Shown: piece by piece, positions 41,894-53,298 of the stretch
Position numbering within the stretch: position 1 is the stretch's first letter
Layout of the letters: each line of letters opens with the position of its first letter
Assembly: GCA_037974335.1 (NCBI GenBank)
Contig: CM075760.1
Location: forward strand, 12,060,600-12,124,599
Direction of reading: 5' to 3'
DNA: 64,000 nucleotides
DNA from: Prionace glauca
Taxonomy: Eukaryota > Chordata > Chondrichthyes > Carcharhiniformes > Carcharhinidae
Made by a program: the position numbers and the translations under genes
The notes under the pieces: generated by a model
What the model was told of the DNA's origin: nothing
Database searches by the model: none
What the model saw: only the letters and a program-made list of their open reading frames with translations

Positions 41894-42775
41894 CAGGTCC
41901 CAGTCTGACTCCGGGCCCAGCTGTCTCTGTCAGTGATACACTGGGGCCGGTCATTCACATTGTAATGTTCTAATTCTCAGGTCCCATTCTGACTCCGGGC
42001 CCAGCTGTCTCTGTCAGTGATACACTGGGGCCAGTCATTCACATTGTAATGTTCTAATTCTCAGGTCCCAGTCTGACTCCGGGCCCAGCTGTCTCTGTCA
42101 GTGATACACTGGGGCCAGTCATTCACATTGTAATGTTCTAATTCTCAGGTCCCAGTCTGACTCCAGGCCCAGCTGTCTCTGTCAGTGATACACTGGGGCC
42201 AGTCATTCACATTGTAATGTTCTAATTCTCAGGTCCCAGTCTGACTCCGGGCCCAGCTGTCTCTGTCAGTGATACACTGGGGCCAGTCATTCACATTGTA
42301 ATGTTCTAATTCTCAGGTCCCAGTCTGACTCCGGGCCCAGCTGTCTCTGTCAGTGATACACTGGGGCCAGTCATTCACATTGTAATGTTCTAATTCTCAG
42401 GTCCCAGTCTGACTCCGGGCCCAGCTGTCTCTGTCAGTGATACACTGGGGCCAGTCATTCACATTGTAATGTTCTAATACTCAGATTCCTGTCTGACTCC
42501 GGGCCCAGCTGTCTCTGTCAGTGATACACTGGAGCCAGTCATTCACATTGTAATGTTCTAATTCTCAGATCCCAGTCTGACTCCGGGCCCAGCTGTCTCT
42601 GTCAGTGATACACTGGGGCCAGTCATTCACATTGTAATGTTCTAATTCTCAGGTCCCAGTCTGACTCCGGGCCCAGCTGTCTCTGTCGGTGATACACTGG
42701 GGCCAGTCATTCACATTGTAATGTTCTAATTCTAATTTTAATTCTCAGGTTCCAGTCTGAGAATTGAGTCCTATA
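41894..42775. repeat. 84-bp minisatellite, about 10 copies
   Basis: Unit CAGGTCCCAGTCTGACTCCG, GGCCCAGCTGTCTCTGTCAG, TGATACACTGGGGCCAGTCA, TTCACATTGTAATGTTCTAA, TTCT. Starts lie at 41,894, 41,978, 42,062, 42,146, 42,230, 42,314, 42,398, 42,482, 42,566 and 42,650, then a broken copy. Units differ at only a few sites. Every forward frame has a stop in each unit, so it is not a coding array, although each unit carries a CTAAT..TTCTCAG that looks like a branch site and splice acceptor. Confidence 0.98.
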
Positions 42776-42842
42776 TCTGGAAGTTTAATGAGACACTGAG
42801 AAGGACAATTTTCATAATCTCCCCGTCATTCGAAACGTGATT

Positions 42843-43530
42843 TATCCATTTTCCAACAGGTCTCTGAAGACAGATAAGTCATCACCGGGAACAAAATAGT
42901 GAGGCTGCAATAATTTTATATGCAAGAGCACACAACAGAAGGGTTGTCAGTAAATAATTACATATTAAACGTTCTTCAGTTGAAACACATAAACTGCTTG
43001 GTGTTTTCATGCACTCATGAAAGACAGAGTGGGCTGAAGGTTATCACTGGGAAAACTGAAGGGGAATTGCTAAAAGAGATCATTTCTCCAAAGGGGGTTA
43101 TTAGAAAATAGAATACTTAAAATAAGTAAGCACGCAAATGTTTATGGTATTTGTTAGACATAAAACCATAAAATTCCTACAGTTCAGAAGAAAGGCTATC
43201 TGGCCCACTGAGTCTGCATCCCATCCCAGGTCCTCCCCTCTGCCCTAACCCCATTAGTCCCACCCATTTACCATGGCTATTCCACATATTCTGAGGGAAA
43301 AGAACGGGCAATTTTGCATGGCGAATCCAACTAATACTATCTGTTGCAATATAATCGAGAGACTGGTTTCGTGCGGTAATATTGAGACAGGGCCGAATAC
43401 ACCAGATATCTTTACAGCACCTGTACTAATATAGATGCAGACTGGGCCCAGTTCAGTCATTACTGAGAGGGTGTATACAGGATCTAACACTCTCTAACCA
43501 GCGTGGTGTTTTCTCATATAAACAGAGACA
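42843..43530. repeat. Copy of the GPCR 5' flank (second copy 48,892-49,575)
   Basis: Near-identical order with the other copy: TCTCT(G/A)AAGACAGATAA, CATATTAAA(C/T)GTTCTTCA, GTTGAAACACATAAACTG, CACTGGGAAAACTGAAGGGG, plus a minus SINE end (CCTACAGTTCAGAAGAAAGG). Both copies share the SINE, so the insertion predates the duplication. No receptor exon lies beside this copy. Confidence 0.93.
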
Positions 43531-43534
43531 TGCC

Positions 43535-44170
43535 ATTCTCAAACAACTGGGATTTTGCAGAGTACAGAATCAACTGAGATTATTGTCATATAATCAGAAA
43601 TATGATTTCGTGTCATATAAACTGGGTCACGTTTAGGATGGGCAAAGACTGAGTCTATTACAGAAATAACAGACGATCTTCTCTATCTTGTCGTACCAAA
43701 AAAATGTAGTTTCACTGCCATCTCCTGGACAAGCTTTGCTATTGCAGGAGTTGTGAAATGCTGATTTTAGTTGCTGTTTCTCATGCTTTCATGGGCTGAA
43801 TATCCCGCTGGTAAGGCCAGCATATATTAGCAATCGCTAATACATTGAATTTACTGGTTTTCTAGACCATCATAAAAGGCACGTAATAACCAAGGACGTG
43901 TGCGCCTAGAGTCACCTCTGGGCTAAACTGGGAAAAGATGGAAAGTTTTCTTTTCTGCAGGGCATTAGAGAATCTGATATATTTCAAGTCATGGCCGCAA
44001 TCACAGAAATGATCTTTACATTCAAAATTGTAACTGCATTTTGAAGGCTGTTGTAGTTGGACTTGAATATTTATCTTGAGAAATTGGCCTACCCTCACAG
44101 AGATATTACCACTCTGCCACTGTCACCCTTTCAACATTGATAAAGTACTTACAGCAGAGAAGAAGGCCAT
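43535..44170. other. Unassigned interval
   Basis: No gene recognised. About 43.78-44.12 kb has a weak resemblance to other dispersed repeats (AAGGCCAGCATATATTAGCA). Confidence 0.45.
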
Positions 44171-44174
44171 TTTG

Positions 44175-45885
44175 AAGCGTCATGTGTGTGTTGGCCCTCG
44201 AAAGGAGCAATTCATCCAATAACACTCTGTACCCCACAGTCTAGCATTTTGTTCATTTTCAGACAATTATCCAATCCCATTTTGAACCCATTAATTGGCG
44301 CTGCCTGCACCACACTCTCAAACAGCACATTCCAGATCTGGATCACTCACTGTCTGACAATGTTTTTCCTGATGTCTCCATGTTTCTTCCATCAATTTAC
44401 TTCAACCCGCTCCCTCTGTGTCAAGATCCTTCTGCCATTGACCAGTTTCTCTCTATCTACTCTGTCAAGACCCCTCAGGATTTTGAATGCCTCATTAAAT
44501 TCACATCAGCAACTTTCTATCAAGGAAATTAGCCCGAACCTCTCCAAAATATTTTCGTCCCCGAAGTTTCTGATCTCTGGACTTATTCTGGTGTTTTCCT
44601 TTCCATCCAGCCTATTGACTTTACATTCTGCCTGAGTTCGGTGCCGAAAATTGGACCGAACTTTTCGGTTGACGATTTTCCAAGTGTTTTCTACAAATTA
44701 GCACAACTTCCTTGCTTCTGTATTCTTTTCCCCAATAGACAAAAACTATTCACTTTTTTTTTGTTTGCAGCTGTCTCAACCTGTCTTGCATCATGAATGA
44801 TTTATACACATGTTCACTCAAGTCCCTCTGCGTCTATATTCACTTTCATAGCGTTTTCATCATTTCCATTTTTTTCTCCACATTCTGTTGAACAAAACTG
44901 ATCATGTAACTTTTCTCTGCAATAAATTAAATATGCAAATTACTCGTCCATTCAACCAATTAGTTCTTTTTGCCCTGTCACCATTTACCTTAAATCACCA
45001 TCCTCTGCTTTCCAACCATTCCCCCAATGTGTCGATTATCTCCAAGCTGATTCCCCAATTTCCTTCAATTCATTGATATATGTATGACAAACAGCAAAGG
45101 TCTCAGAACTGATCCCTGAGTCACAACACAGCATTCAGAAACACACTTGCACAGCTACGCTCTGTTTTCTATGACTGAGCCAGTTCTCCATCCACCTAGC
45201 CAGCTCACCTCTGGTCTCATTTTACTGCACCTTCTGTACCACTTTGCCATGAGGGACCTTGTCAGAGTGTTTACTGGTGTCCATGTAGATAATATCCACT
45301 GCTCTGTCCTCATCAATCATCTTCGTCACTTCCTCGAAAAAACTCGATCACGTTATTGGCACACGATCTGGCCTTCAAAAAAAGTTACCTCTCACTAATA
45401 CATCCACTTATTTCCAAGTGGGATTAAATCCTGTCTCGAAGATTTTTTTTCAATAATTTCCTGACCACTGACGTAAGGCTCACTGGCCTGTGCTGACCTG
45501 GATTATGGCTGCTATTCTTCCTAAACAAAAATAGGCTATTCTCCAATCCTCGTAATTCCACTATAGACAATGATGATACAAAGATTTCTCTCAAGGCCCC
45601 TCCTGGCCTCTCTCAGTATTCTGTGGTATATCACATCAGGCCCTGGGGACTTGTCTACCTTAACATTTCTCAAGAACCCCGACATCTCCTCCTTTTTGAT
45701 TTCAACATGACTCAAACTATCTGCACATCCTTTCCCAGACTCATCATGCACTAAGTACTTCTCTTTAGTGAATACTGACGTGAAGTATTCAATACCTCGT
45801 CATTTCCCTGGCTCCGCGCATAGAATCCCTCACCTGTCCTCGGGTGTTTCTCACAGGTTTTTCATGTGATTTTTTTTAATTTCCC
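44175..45885 (-). mobile_element. Decayed CR1-like LINE, ORF2
   Basis: Minus from high to low coordinates: KKEEMSGFLRNVKVDKSPGP followed by DVIYHRILREARR (RT start, about 45.73-45.58 kb), a VLTG-type RT region near 45.4-45.5 kb, IIYMDTSK-like palm traces around 45.3 kb, then C-terminal traces to 44.2 kb. Many frame breaks; no 3' tail seen. Confidence 0.8.
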
Positions 45886-45889
45886 AAAC

Positions 45890-46380
45890 TGTCCAATCTC
45901 GTCACTGCTGATACTGTGAAACTTACGAGGTAAACACACAACAGATTCTCGTCACTTCAAACTATCTGCTTTCCACCTCAGCATTTTGTAGATTTAAAAG
46001 CACCGTTCTTTAAAAGGTTTAGACTATTCTCATTGTACTGATTATTACCGACTTGCTGTGTATTTTATATATTGATAAAACCTGTACTTGTAATATAAAC
46101 AGCAATAGACATTCTCTGCTGGTGTGGCAGCTTTCTGCGCACATACAATTCTAAACACTTCCATGCTTTCGCTGTTCTGAATTATAGCGATTATTGCGTT
46201 TGCAAATTTGGAAAATATTTTCAAATCACCTGACTCATTTCAAATTGTTTTTGTTAAATGTTAATGCAGTACATAATCTCACAGCCATAGGACTTTTACA
46301 AACCCTTATGTCTTTAATGATATTATACAACTGCAGTTATAGAGAAATGGACAAAAATTGGGGCAAGTGCTATTTTCTGA
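45890..46380. other. Unassigned interval
   Basis: AT-rich, no gene recognised. Confidence 0.5.
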
Positions 46381-46381
46381 A

Positions 46382-46432
46382 TCTTTGTCAAACACCTTAC
46401 TGATATCCATATAGACGACATCAACGGCTCGT
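46382..46432 (-). mobile_element. LINE RT splinter
   Basis: Minus: RAVDVVYMDISKVFDK, the palm motif of CR1-like RT, only about 50 bp long. Confidence 0.75.
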
Positions 46433-46587
46433 TTCAATGCTGGGTCTGGTTCGTCCTGCTCGGCCTCCTAAGTGAGTGAGTTTCTGCAGACGGAAGCTCG
46501 TCTCTTCCACCACCAGCACTGTAGCCCGAGTTCCCTTTACTGGGAGACAATGTGGTCGAGAGGCTAAACCCGCTGTGTCTGTTTCAG

Positions 46588-46721
46588 GCCCTGAGTTTCT
46601 CACTGATGGAGATGGAGAACAGGAGCTGGAGTGCCTGGAATTCTTTCTGAAGTTCGTGGTGTGCTGGGAATTGATTTTTGTTCTTGCAATGGTTGGGGTT
46701 TTATGGCTTGTAGATGATTGA
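46588..46721 (+). other. Exon-like open segment with acidic stretch and hydrophobic helix (weak)
   Basis: After TGTTTCAG the frame reads PEFLTDGDGEQELECLEF, then FLKFVVCWELIFVLAMVGVL and WLVDD, then stop. Acidic linker followed by a roughly 20-residue hydrophobic helix and a very short tail is the shape of a membrane exon, but the helix lacks the polar motif of Ig membrane exons and no partner exon is known. May be chance. Confidence 0.25.
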
Positions 46722-46983
46722 AGCATTCCCATGGGAGGGTATCTCCCAAACAGAATTGATAGGAAACAGGCCCTGATAGGAACGTCCCTCACAACCACGC
46801 GGATCCATTGCCATGATTCTTTACTAATAACCTATCAACTGCCTTTAAGTGCCCCTCCCGGTTGATGGGAATGGCACTGGGTGTCAACTTCCACCCTTGG
46901 AAGATCAGACTTAACTTTGGGCAAAGTGATCTTCCCATGAGAAATTCTGCTTGGGGGCTTCCTGTTGTTGAAGAAGAAATCTG

Positions 46984-47879
46984 TTATGCAGTAAGTAATT
47001 TCACAATTGCATTAAATGGAAATTTGATCACATTCTTCAGATCCTCTCTGAATTGTGTCTGGGTCACTGCGTAAATGTATGTATTGGTGCAGCAACTCAG
47101 GAGTTGGAGCATAAATCCTAATTCCCGCACAAATGCAGGAATATAAAAATGAATTAAGTTTAAATTATATAATCGTTCACAAAAGGAGTGGATAAGTAAG
47201 ATTGACCATAGCAGGATAAAATTTCCTGATAGAGCAAACAGTAAGATAATGGATTTTCTTCTCTTCACTGTCTCTGGGTCCTTTGAAGTATCCATACGCT
47301 TGTGGCTCTGAAGTCTCCTGCGGAATTTGGTGGACCCTAGAATGTGTTTAATGGTGAAAACATTCAGCAACAGAATCAACAAAAAAGGAATGAACGGAGT
47401 TAAAATATAATGCAGATTTTCAACCACTCCCCATGCTGCAGAATAGTGGGCATAATTGTCAACATAACAAAAATGGGGAATATTCTGAAACGCATATCTA
47501 TCACCATACATGAAATACCAGAAAATGTTCTTTACACTGAATAGCACACTCACAGTTCCGAGAACTACTGTTGCAGTTTTCTCAGTGCAGTATTTTATTT
47601 TCAGCTTCTGACAAGTAATAGCCACAAATCGATCAAAGGTGAATGTGACAGTGAACCAGACAGAGCAATCAGTGACTGCATAAAGAAAGACAGCATGGAT
47701 ATTACATATTTGAAATTGGTAAATGATTAAAAATGGAAACTTCATGGGAATTTGCCTCAAAATGAGATCGGTGATAATGACCAGTAGATCCGCTGCTGAC
47801 ATGGAAATGAGGTAACGTATCACACTTCTGGAAAGACCACACTTCCCTCGTGACAGGATAAGAATCGTCAATACATTCA
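46984..47879 (-). CDS. GPR139-like rhodopsin-type GPCR, exon 2
   Basis: Main exon of a class A receptor. After the TTCCTTACAG acceptor the frame runs from NVLTILILSRGKCG to FPFNAIVKLLTA and a stop, with no break. Spliced with exon 1 it gives 330 codons. TM1 ends in this exon; TM2 holds SMSAADLLV; TM3 ends DRF (115-117, in place of DRY); Cys91 and Cys170 can form the conserved extracellular disulphide; TM5 is around FIPFLLILLLNVF; TM6 around LFALSGNFILLW lacks the CWxP tryptophan-proline; TM7 ends NTYIY (298-302, in place of NPxxY). Amino-acid pattern and a two-exon structure split within TM1 resemble the GPR139-like receptors expanded in sharks. The ligand is unknown. Confidence 0.9.
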
Positions 47880-48447
47880 CTGTAAGGAAGAGAAACACAA
47901 TTTATTCGTGTTTTAGACTGAGCACAAGAGAAACAATCTGTCAGGATCCTGGGGAACAGCTGAAACATTTTTATTAAATCCACCTCAGAATAGACTGAGT
48001 TCACCTATTCTGCTCGAGACAAAGTTCACAGCAGAAAAGCCCCGCAATGATGTAGCAAGAAGCCACATTCACCAATTAATAAAATCTCGAATTTGCTGCC
48101 TTCTTCAGATTTGTAAGTGGGGGACACAATGGTGCCAGTAGGTTTGGAGCAAATATTCCTGGTCTGGATGACTCTGCTTTGATTGTGCTGAAGGCTGTGC
48201 AGTTGAAGATGTTAAATCAGCTGATTTGGAATTGGCTGTGAAACATAACACTGGAAATCATCTTACATAACGACAACCGTAAAGTGGAAAGATTTAAAGT
48301 GAATGTCAGGTAGTGTGAGGATATCTGTGTGGCAATGAGAAATGTTTCCAGTGCATTCACAGCAACAAACCATGAAGGTTACACAGAATGATATCAATAA
48401 CTGGGTAACATAGACAAGGACAATGAACACAGAGAAATATGACTTAC

Positions 48448-48544
48448 CAGTGACACCAACTACAGCAAGGATCGGGTAGTAAATCCTTTGGATATCGTAA
48501 AATACCCAAAGAATACGAAGCTCAAGTGGTATAATCCAGAACAT
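48448..48544 (-). CDS. GPR139-like GPCR, exon 1
   Basis: Start ATG at 48,544 with MFWIIPLELRILWVFYDIQR, then IYYPILAVVGVT, and the first base of the next codon before donor GTAAGTC. The 568-bp intron joins G to TG, giving Val, and restores AVVGVTVNVLTILILS, a complete first membrane helix with its conserved Asn. The short extracellular N-terminus (about 21 residues) has no signal peptide, as usual for this group. The frame is also open upstream of this ATG through a TTG, but ATG is the natural start. Confidence 0.9.
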
Positions 48545-48890
48545 GGCTCTGAAATTCAACGATCGCTGACTGTACTAGAGAACACTCCCAGTTAAACAAT
48601 ATTGCACACAGTGTGAAATTTCCTATTTATAAATCCTCTAATGCCCCATTGGAACAATTAAACCGTGTGCTGAGGGACATTAATCACAGTCTCTGAACAA
48701 ACAAGATGACTTCATCTTTTCTTGCAAATTATATGGTTATTGTCCTTTTTATGCATGTTAAAAAATCCGAATGAAGGCAAACATTTTGGTTCATGCACCT
48801 TGGCAAAAGAAAGGAACATTGATTAACAATGTGTTGCTGAACTGAAGAGAGTTGAAACCGTTGTGAGTATTGCTGTCACACATTGTCAGT
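48545..48890. other. 5' flank of the GPCR gene
   Basis: No TATA box or CpG-rich promoter recognised. AT-rich. Confidence 0.5.
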
Positions 48891-48891
48891 C

Positions 48892-49575
48892 TATCCGTTT
48901 TCCAGCAGATCTCTAAAGACAGATAAATCAACACCGGGAACAAAATAGTGAGGCTGAAATCATTTTGTTTGCAAGAACACACAACAGAATGGTTGTCAAT
49001 AAATACTTACATATTAAATGTTCTTCAGTTGAAACACATAAACTGTTTGGTGTTTCCATGCACTCAGGGAAGGCAGAGATGGGCTGAAGGTTATCACTGG
49101 GAAAACTGAAGGGGAATTGCTAAAAGAGATCATTTCTCCAAACGGGTTATTAGAAAATAGATTATTTAAAATAAATAAGCACGCAAATGTCTATGATATT
49201 TCTTAGACATAGAACCATAGAATTCCTACAGTTCAGAAGAAAGGCTATCTGGCCCACTGAGTCTGCATCCCACCCAGGTCCTCCCCTCTGCCCTATCCCC
49301 ATTAGTCCCACACATTTACCATGGCTAATCCACATACTCTAAGGGAAAATAACGGGCAATTTTTGCATGGTGAATCCAACTAATATGATCTGTTGTAATA
49401 TAAATGAGGGACGGGTTGTGTGCAGTAATACAGAGACAGAACCGAATGCACCAGATATCGATACAGCACCTGTACTAATATGAATGCAGACTGGGCCCAG
49501 TTCAGTCATTACTGAGAGAGTGTATACAGTATATTACTAACCAGCGTGGTGTTTTCTTATCTAATAGAGACATGA
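48892..49575. repeat. GPCR 5' flank, copy beside the gene
   Basis: Partner of 42,843-43,530 (see there). It includes the same SINE end at 49,205-49,380. Confidence 0.93.
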
Positions 49576-49720
49576 CATACTCAGTTTTGACAAAGACAAG
49601 GTCTTTGTGAAGGATACAATGTGAAGGATAAACTTGCAATTGGTGAATAAAAAGTCCGAAATGCAATAAAAAGCAGGTGATTCATGGATAAATCAACATT
49701 TTAAAATATTTGTGTCAGCT

Positions 49721-49792
49721 TTCCTGGTGGTCTAGTGGTTAGGATTCGGCGCTCTCAGTACTGTAGCCTCGGTTCGACTCCCGGTCAGGGAA
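49721..49792 (+). tRNA. tRNA-Glu (CTC), probably degenerate
   Basis: 72 nt. D arm GTGGTCTAGTGGTTAGGATT, anticodon CTC in loop CTCTCAG, T arm GTTCGACTC. The 3' anticodon-stem strand is changed (TACTG against CGGCG), leaving one mismatch and two wobbles, and acceptor pair 2 is T-G. A TTTT terminator follows at 49,798. Either a marginal gene or a pseudogene. Confidence 0.85.
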
Positions 49793-49799
49793 TGTAGAT

Positions 49800-50385
49800 T
49801 TTATTACAATAATTCTGCGTTACTTCTCGGTCTGCACCTGTCAGAATCAATATTAGGGAGATTTCTTTGTTTGTGTCTGAATTGGAAAAGTCACATGTAA
49901 AGAATCAAAAAGAAATTAAGAGAGCGATAGGCGAGAAAGGGCTGATGGTACGAAATGCTGATGCGGTTAAAATCTAGCTGTTAATGGGGGAAAATTTATT
50001 GTTTCTACTGACACAAATATCTGCAGATCTCGGTCCAAATCTCTGCTTCCATGGCAAGAAAACTTTTAAGTGAATGAAATAGTAAACTCTCTCTCCCCCT
50101 GTGAAATAGCGGCAGTTTTCACTCAGAAACCAATAACTGAGTTTAACAATGTGGGAAGGAGAAAGACTCAGTTTGAGCGGTGACATTGCGGGAGGAATGG
50201 AGAGCTGGAGTTCACCCAGAAAAGCAGCAAAGTTTCAAATCAATGGTGTCCAATGTTGGATGGTCCATTAACGGTGGTAATTTAATGTTATTCAGCAGAA
50301 TTACCACAGGATGGTTTATCACAGATTGATGCTAATACTTTGAATGGAGTGAACTGCAGTGACATTGAATGCAGTGGAAAGGACA
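49800..50385. other. Intergenic, partly an inverted copy of the tRNA-Glu (TTC) flank
   Basis: 49,793-49,915 matches the reverse complement of 53,660-53,792 (CGGTCTGCACC, GGGAGATTTC, CTGAATTGGAAA). The rest shows nothing recognised. Confidence 0.7.
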
Positions 50386-50387
50386 GC

Positions 50388-50675
50388 GCGGTAGCACAGT
50401 GATTAGCACTGATGTCTCACAGCGCCAGGGACTCAGGTCCTCGAGTCACCGCCTATGCAGAGTTTGCACGTTCTCCCCGTGCCTCCGTGGGTATCCTCCG
50501 GGTGTTCCAGTTTCCGATTCAAAGATGCGTGTTTTAGTTTGATTGGCCGTGCTAAATTGGTGCTAGTGTCAGAGGGATTAGAAGGGTAAATATGTGGGTT
50601 TACGGGGAATAGGGCGTGGGTGGGATTGTTGTGGGTGCGGACTCGATGGGCTGAATGGCCTCCTTCTGGGGGAAT
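50388..50675 (+). mobile_element. tRNA-derived SINE (HE1/V-SINE-like)
   Basis: GCGCGGTAGCACAGTGATTA head, TCTCACAGCGCCAGGGACTC, CACGTTCTCCCCGTGCCTCC, GTGGGTATCCTCCGGGTGTT, GATTGGCCGTGCTAAATTGG, GCGGACTCGATGGGCTGAAT, GGCCTCCTTCTG. The tail is cut. Confidence 0.93.
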
Positions 50676-50679
50676 CGAA

Positions 50680-51060
50680 AGAGGTAATGCAAATATACAT
50701 TGTTTTGGATGAAACAGCAGGTCAAATAAATGTATTTTCACTGCCATGTAAAAGCGGACCTGACATCTGCACTGAAATGTGATGAGGTTGGAAAAACTCA
50801 GGACATTACATGGCATGTGTGCATCAGGAAACAAAGATAAACCTTCACCTCCATCACCTTTCATTAACATTGGGAATGTTTAGAAATAGAGGAAGTTTTT
50901 AAAACAGCGAAATCCAACAAGGAGGAAATATAACAACATCTGGCAGGGTGGAAATTGCGATGGGTATTTGGTCTGTTGCAGTTTGTGTGAACTGATGTTT
51001 GAAGACTGTGCGAGACAAAATGTGCTGCTAATTAGCAGATCGCACAGAAAACCAGCAAGG
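50680..51060. other. Unassigned interval before tRNA-Phe
   Basis: No gene recognised. Confidence 0.5.
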
Positions 51061-51066
51061 TGATCC

Positions 51067-51139
51067 TGCCGAAACCCGGGATTGAACCAGGGACCTTTAG
51101 ATCTTCAGTCTAACGCTCTCCCAACTGAGCTATTTCGGC
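51067..51139 (-). tRNA. tRNA-Phe (GAA)
   Basis: 73 nt on minus, GCCGAAATAGCTCAGTTGGG with anticodon GAA in GACTGAAGATC and T arm GGTTCAATCCC. All stems pair. A TTTT lies about 15 nt downstream. By eye it matches vertebrate tRNA-Phe except one T-loop base. Confidence 0.97.
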
Positions 51140-52116
51140 TGTCTGGCCAAGGGGAAGCTTCCGTCTCCCAGATATCTAAGAGAGCACTCATTTCTGCCCA
51201 TTCGTTAATGCATCATTTTCATCTTTCTTCAAATAATCTCAACCAAATGTCCTCAGTGATAAAAGCAAATTACTGCGGATGGGAAAAGAGGAAATGCTCC
51301 AAAATCTCCCAATGTCTGACAGCACCTGTAAGGAGTGAAAAGGGCGAGTCCAGATGACACTTTATCAAAGTTCATTGTACAATTGTAATCACTATTCGTT
51401 TCAATATTTCGTATCAATACATTATTTAACACATGTGACTTCATTATGAATTGAATATTTCTGACCTTGAACATCACTGAATTGAAAATATAACTGACCA
51501 ACAGAACCAATCGAATCACCGGGTAATACAGGTCACAATTTTGAGATCGACTATCGTCAGCTTTTAAACAAAGTCAAATACATTTAAAAGGATGAGAATC
51601 AGGAATTATCTGTTCGTGACTCTTGACCCTTTTTTTATTATGGGTTTGAAACATTCAGGCGCATAAATTCCGGCCCGTTACAGGAAATTCCAGTAGATCC
51701 GCAGTGAGTCCCAATTCCCTCATCTGTCTGAGTGGCTTTCCATGTTTCTTAGAGATGAAAAACGATTTAAAAATATTCTTCTGTGAAATGTCTGCCATTT
51801 CCTCTAGTTCACTTACAGTATCACTTGTATCTGTCTTTTTGAGCACACACTGCTATCAGATATTTCAGATGGTGATTAACCATATTAGTCTGCACCTATA
51901 AACCCATTAAATTCTGTTGGAGACTGAACAAGATGCGGATTAATGCTCGGTGTCAAAAGCGAACTTTCCCGTCAGTGCACCTTATTTCACAGAAAGTATT
52001 TAACTTTGATGTCAGAGGAATGATAACATGTCTTTCACATCGAGGTTTGGATAATGTTGAGCAACAACCTGAAATCAAACAATTTTACCTTACCCGACAT
52101 GAGAAACCTTAATTAA

Positions 52117-52189
52117 TATTTCTGCCCGGTTTCGAACCGGGGACCTTTCGCGTGTGAGGCGAATGTGATAACCACTACACTACAGAAAC
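52117..52189 (-). tRNA. tRNA-Val (CAC)
   Basis: 73 nt on minus: GTTTCTGTAGTGTAGTGGTT, anticodon CAC in GCCTCACACGC, T arm CCGGTTCGAAACCGG. Stems pair well; the acceptor ends in a G-T pair. No long T run directly downstream. Confidence 0.95.
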
Positions 52190-53298
52190 AACTGGAAAAC
52201 TAATGGAGGAAATCTGCCTGTCTGCAATGTTCAACTGCGCTGTGTTGCTGCAGGTTCCGATGGTCAGACTGAGAGCCCATGTCACTGAATTCAGGAAGAT
52301 AACCATTACTTTCAATCTGATTGTACGTCTTATCCCCAACATCAACATTTAAAAGCGTTCGTCTGGCAAATATCTAAGGGAGCAATGATTTCTACTCATT
52401 TATTATTCCATGATTCTCATCTTCCTTCGAATAATCTCAATCAATTATTCAGTGATAAAAACGAATGACTGCGGATGGGAAAAGAGAAAATGCTGCAAAA
52501 TCTCCCAATGTCTGATAGCTCCTGTAAGGAGTGAAAAGGGCGGACGTTTCGAGTCCAGATGACACTTTATCAAAGCTCATTGTACAAATGTACTCAGTAT
52601 TTGTGTCACTATTCAGTATTAATGTATTATTTAACACATATGGCTTTATTATGAATTGAATATCTCTGAACTTGAACATTACTGAATTGAAAACATAACT
52701 GACCAACAGAATCACCGGGTAATACAGATCACAATTTTGAGATTGACTATCGTCAGCTTTTAAACAAAGTCAAATACATTTAAATGGAGGAAAATCAAAA
52801 ATTATCTGTTCGTGACACTTGTGCCTTTTTTATTATGGACGCATACATTTCCGCCCTTTACAGGAAAGCCCAGTAGATCCGCGCTGAGTCTCGATTCCCT
52901 CATCTGTCTGGGTGACATTTCCTATTTGTTGGAGATGAAAAACGATTTTTAAAAATGATTCATCTGTGAAATGTGCACCATTTCCTCTAGTTCACTTACA
53001 CTATCACTTGTACCTGTCTGTTTGAGCACACACTCGTATCAGATATTTCAGATGGTGATGAACCATATTAGTCTGCACCTATAAACCCATTAAATCTGCT
53101 GGAGACTGAACGAGATGCGGATAAATGCTCGGTGTCAAAATCGAACTTTCCCATCAGTGCACCTTATTTCTCAGAAAGTATTTGACGGTGAAATCAGAGC
53201 AATGATAAGATGTCTTTAACATCGAGGTTCGGATAATGTTGAGCAGTAAACTTAAATTTAACAATTTTCCCTTATCCAACACGAGAAAGTTTAATGAG

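Noticed and set aside
41894-42775. Direct repeats considered as a CRISPR array
   Set aside because: There are no unique spacers: the whole 84-bp unit repeats. The context is vertebrate.
46421-46798. 125-codon minus-strand frame next to the GPCR
   Set aside because: No domain and no membrane segment. It overlaps the plus exon-like segment and is probably chance.
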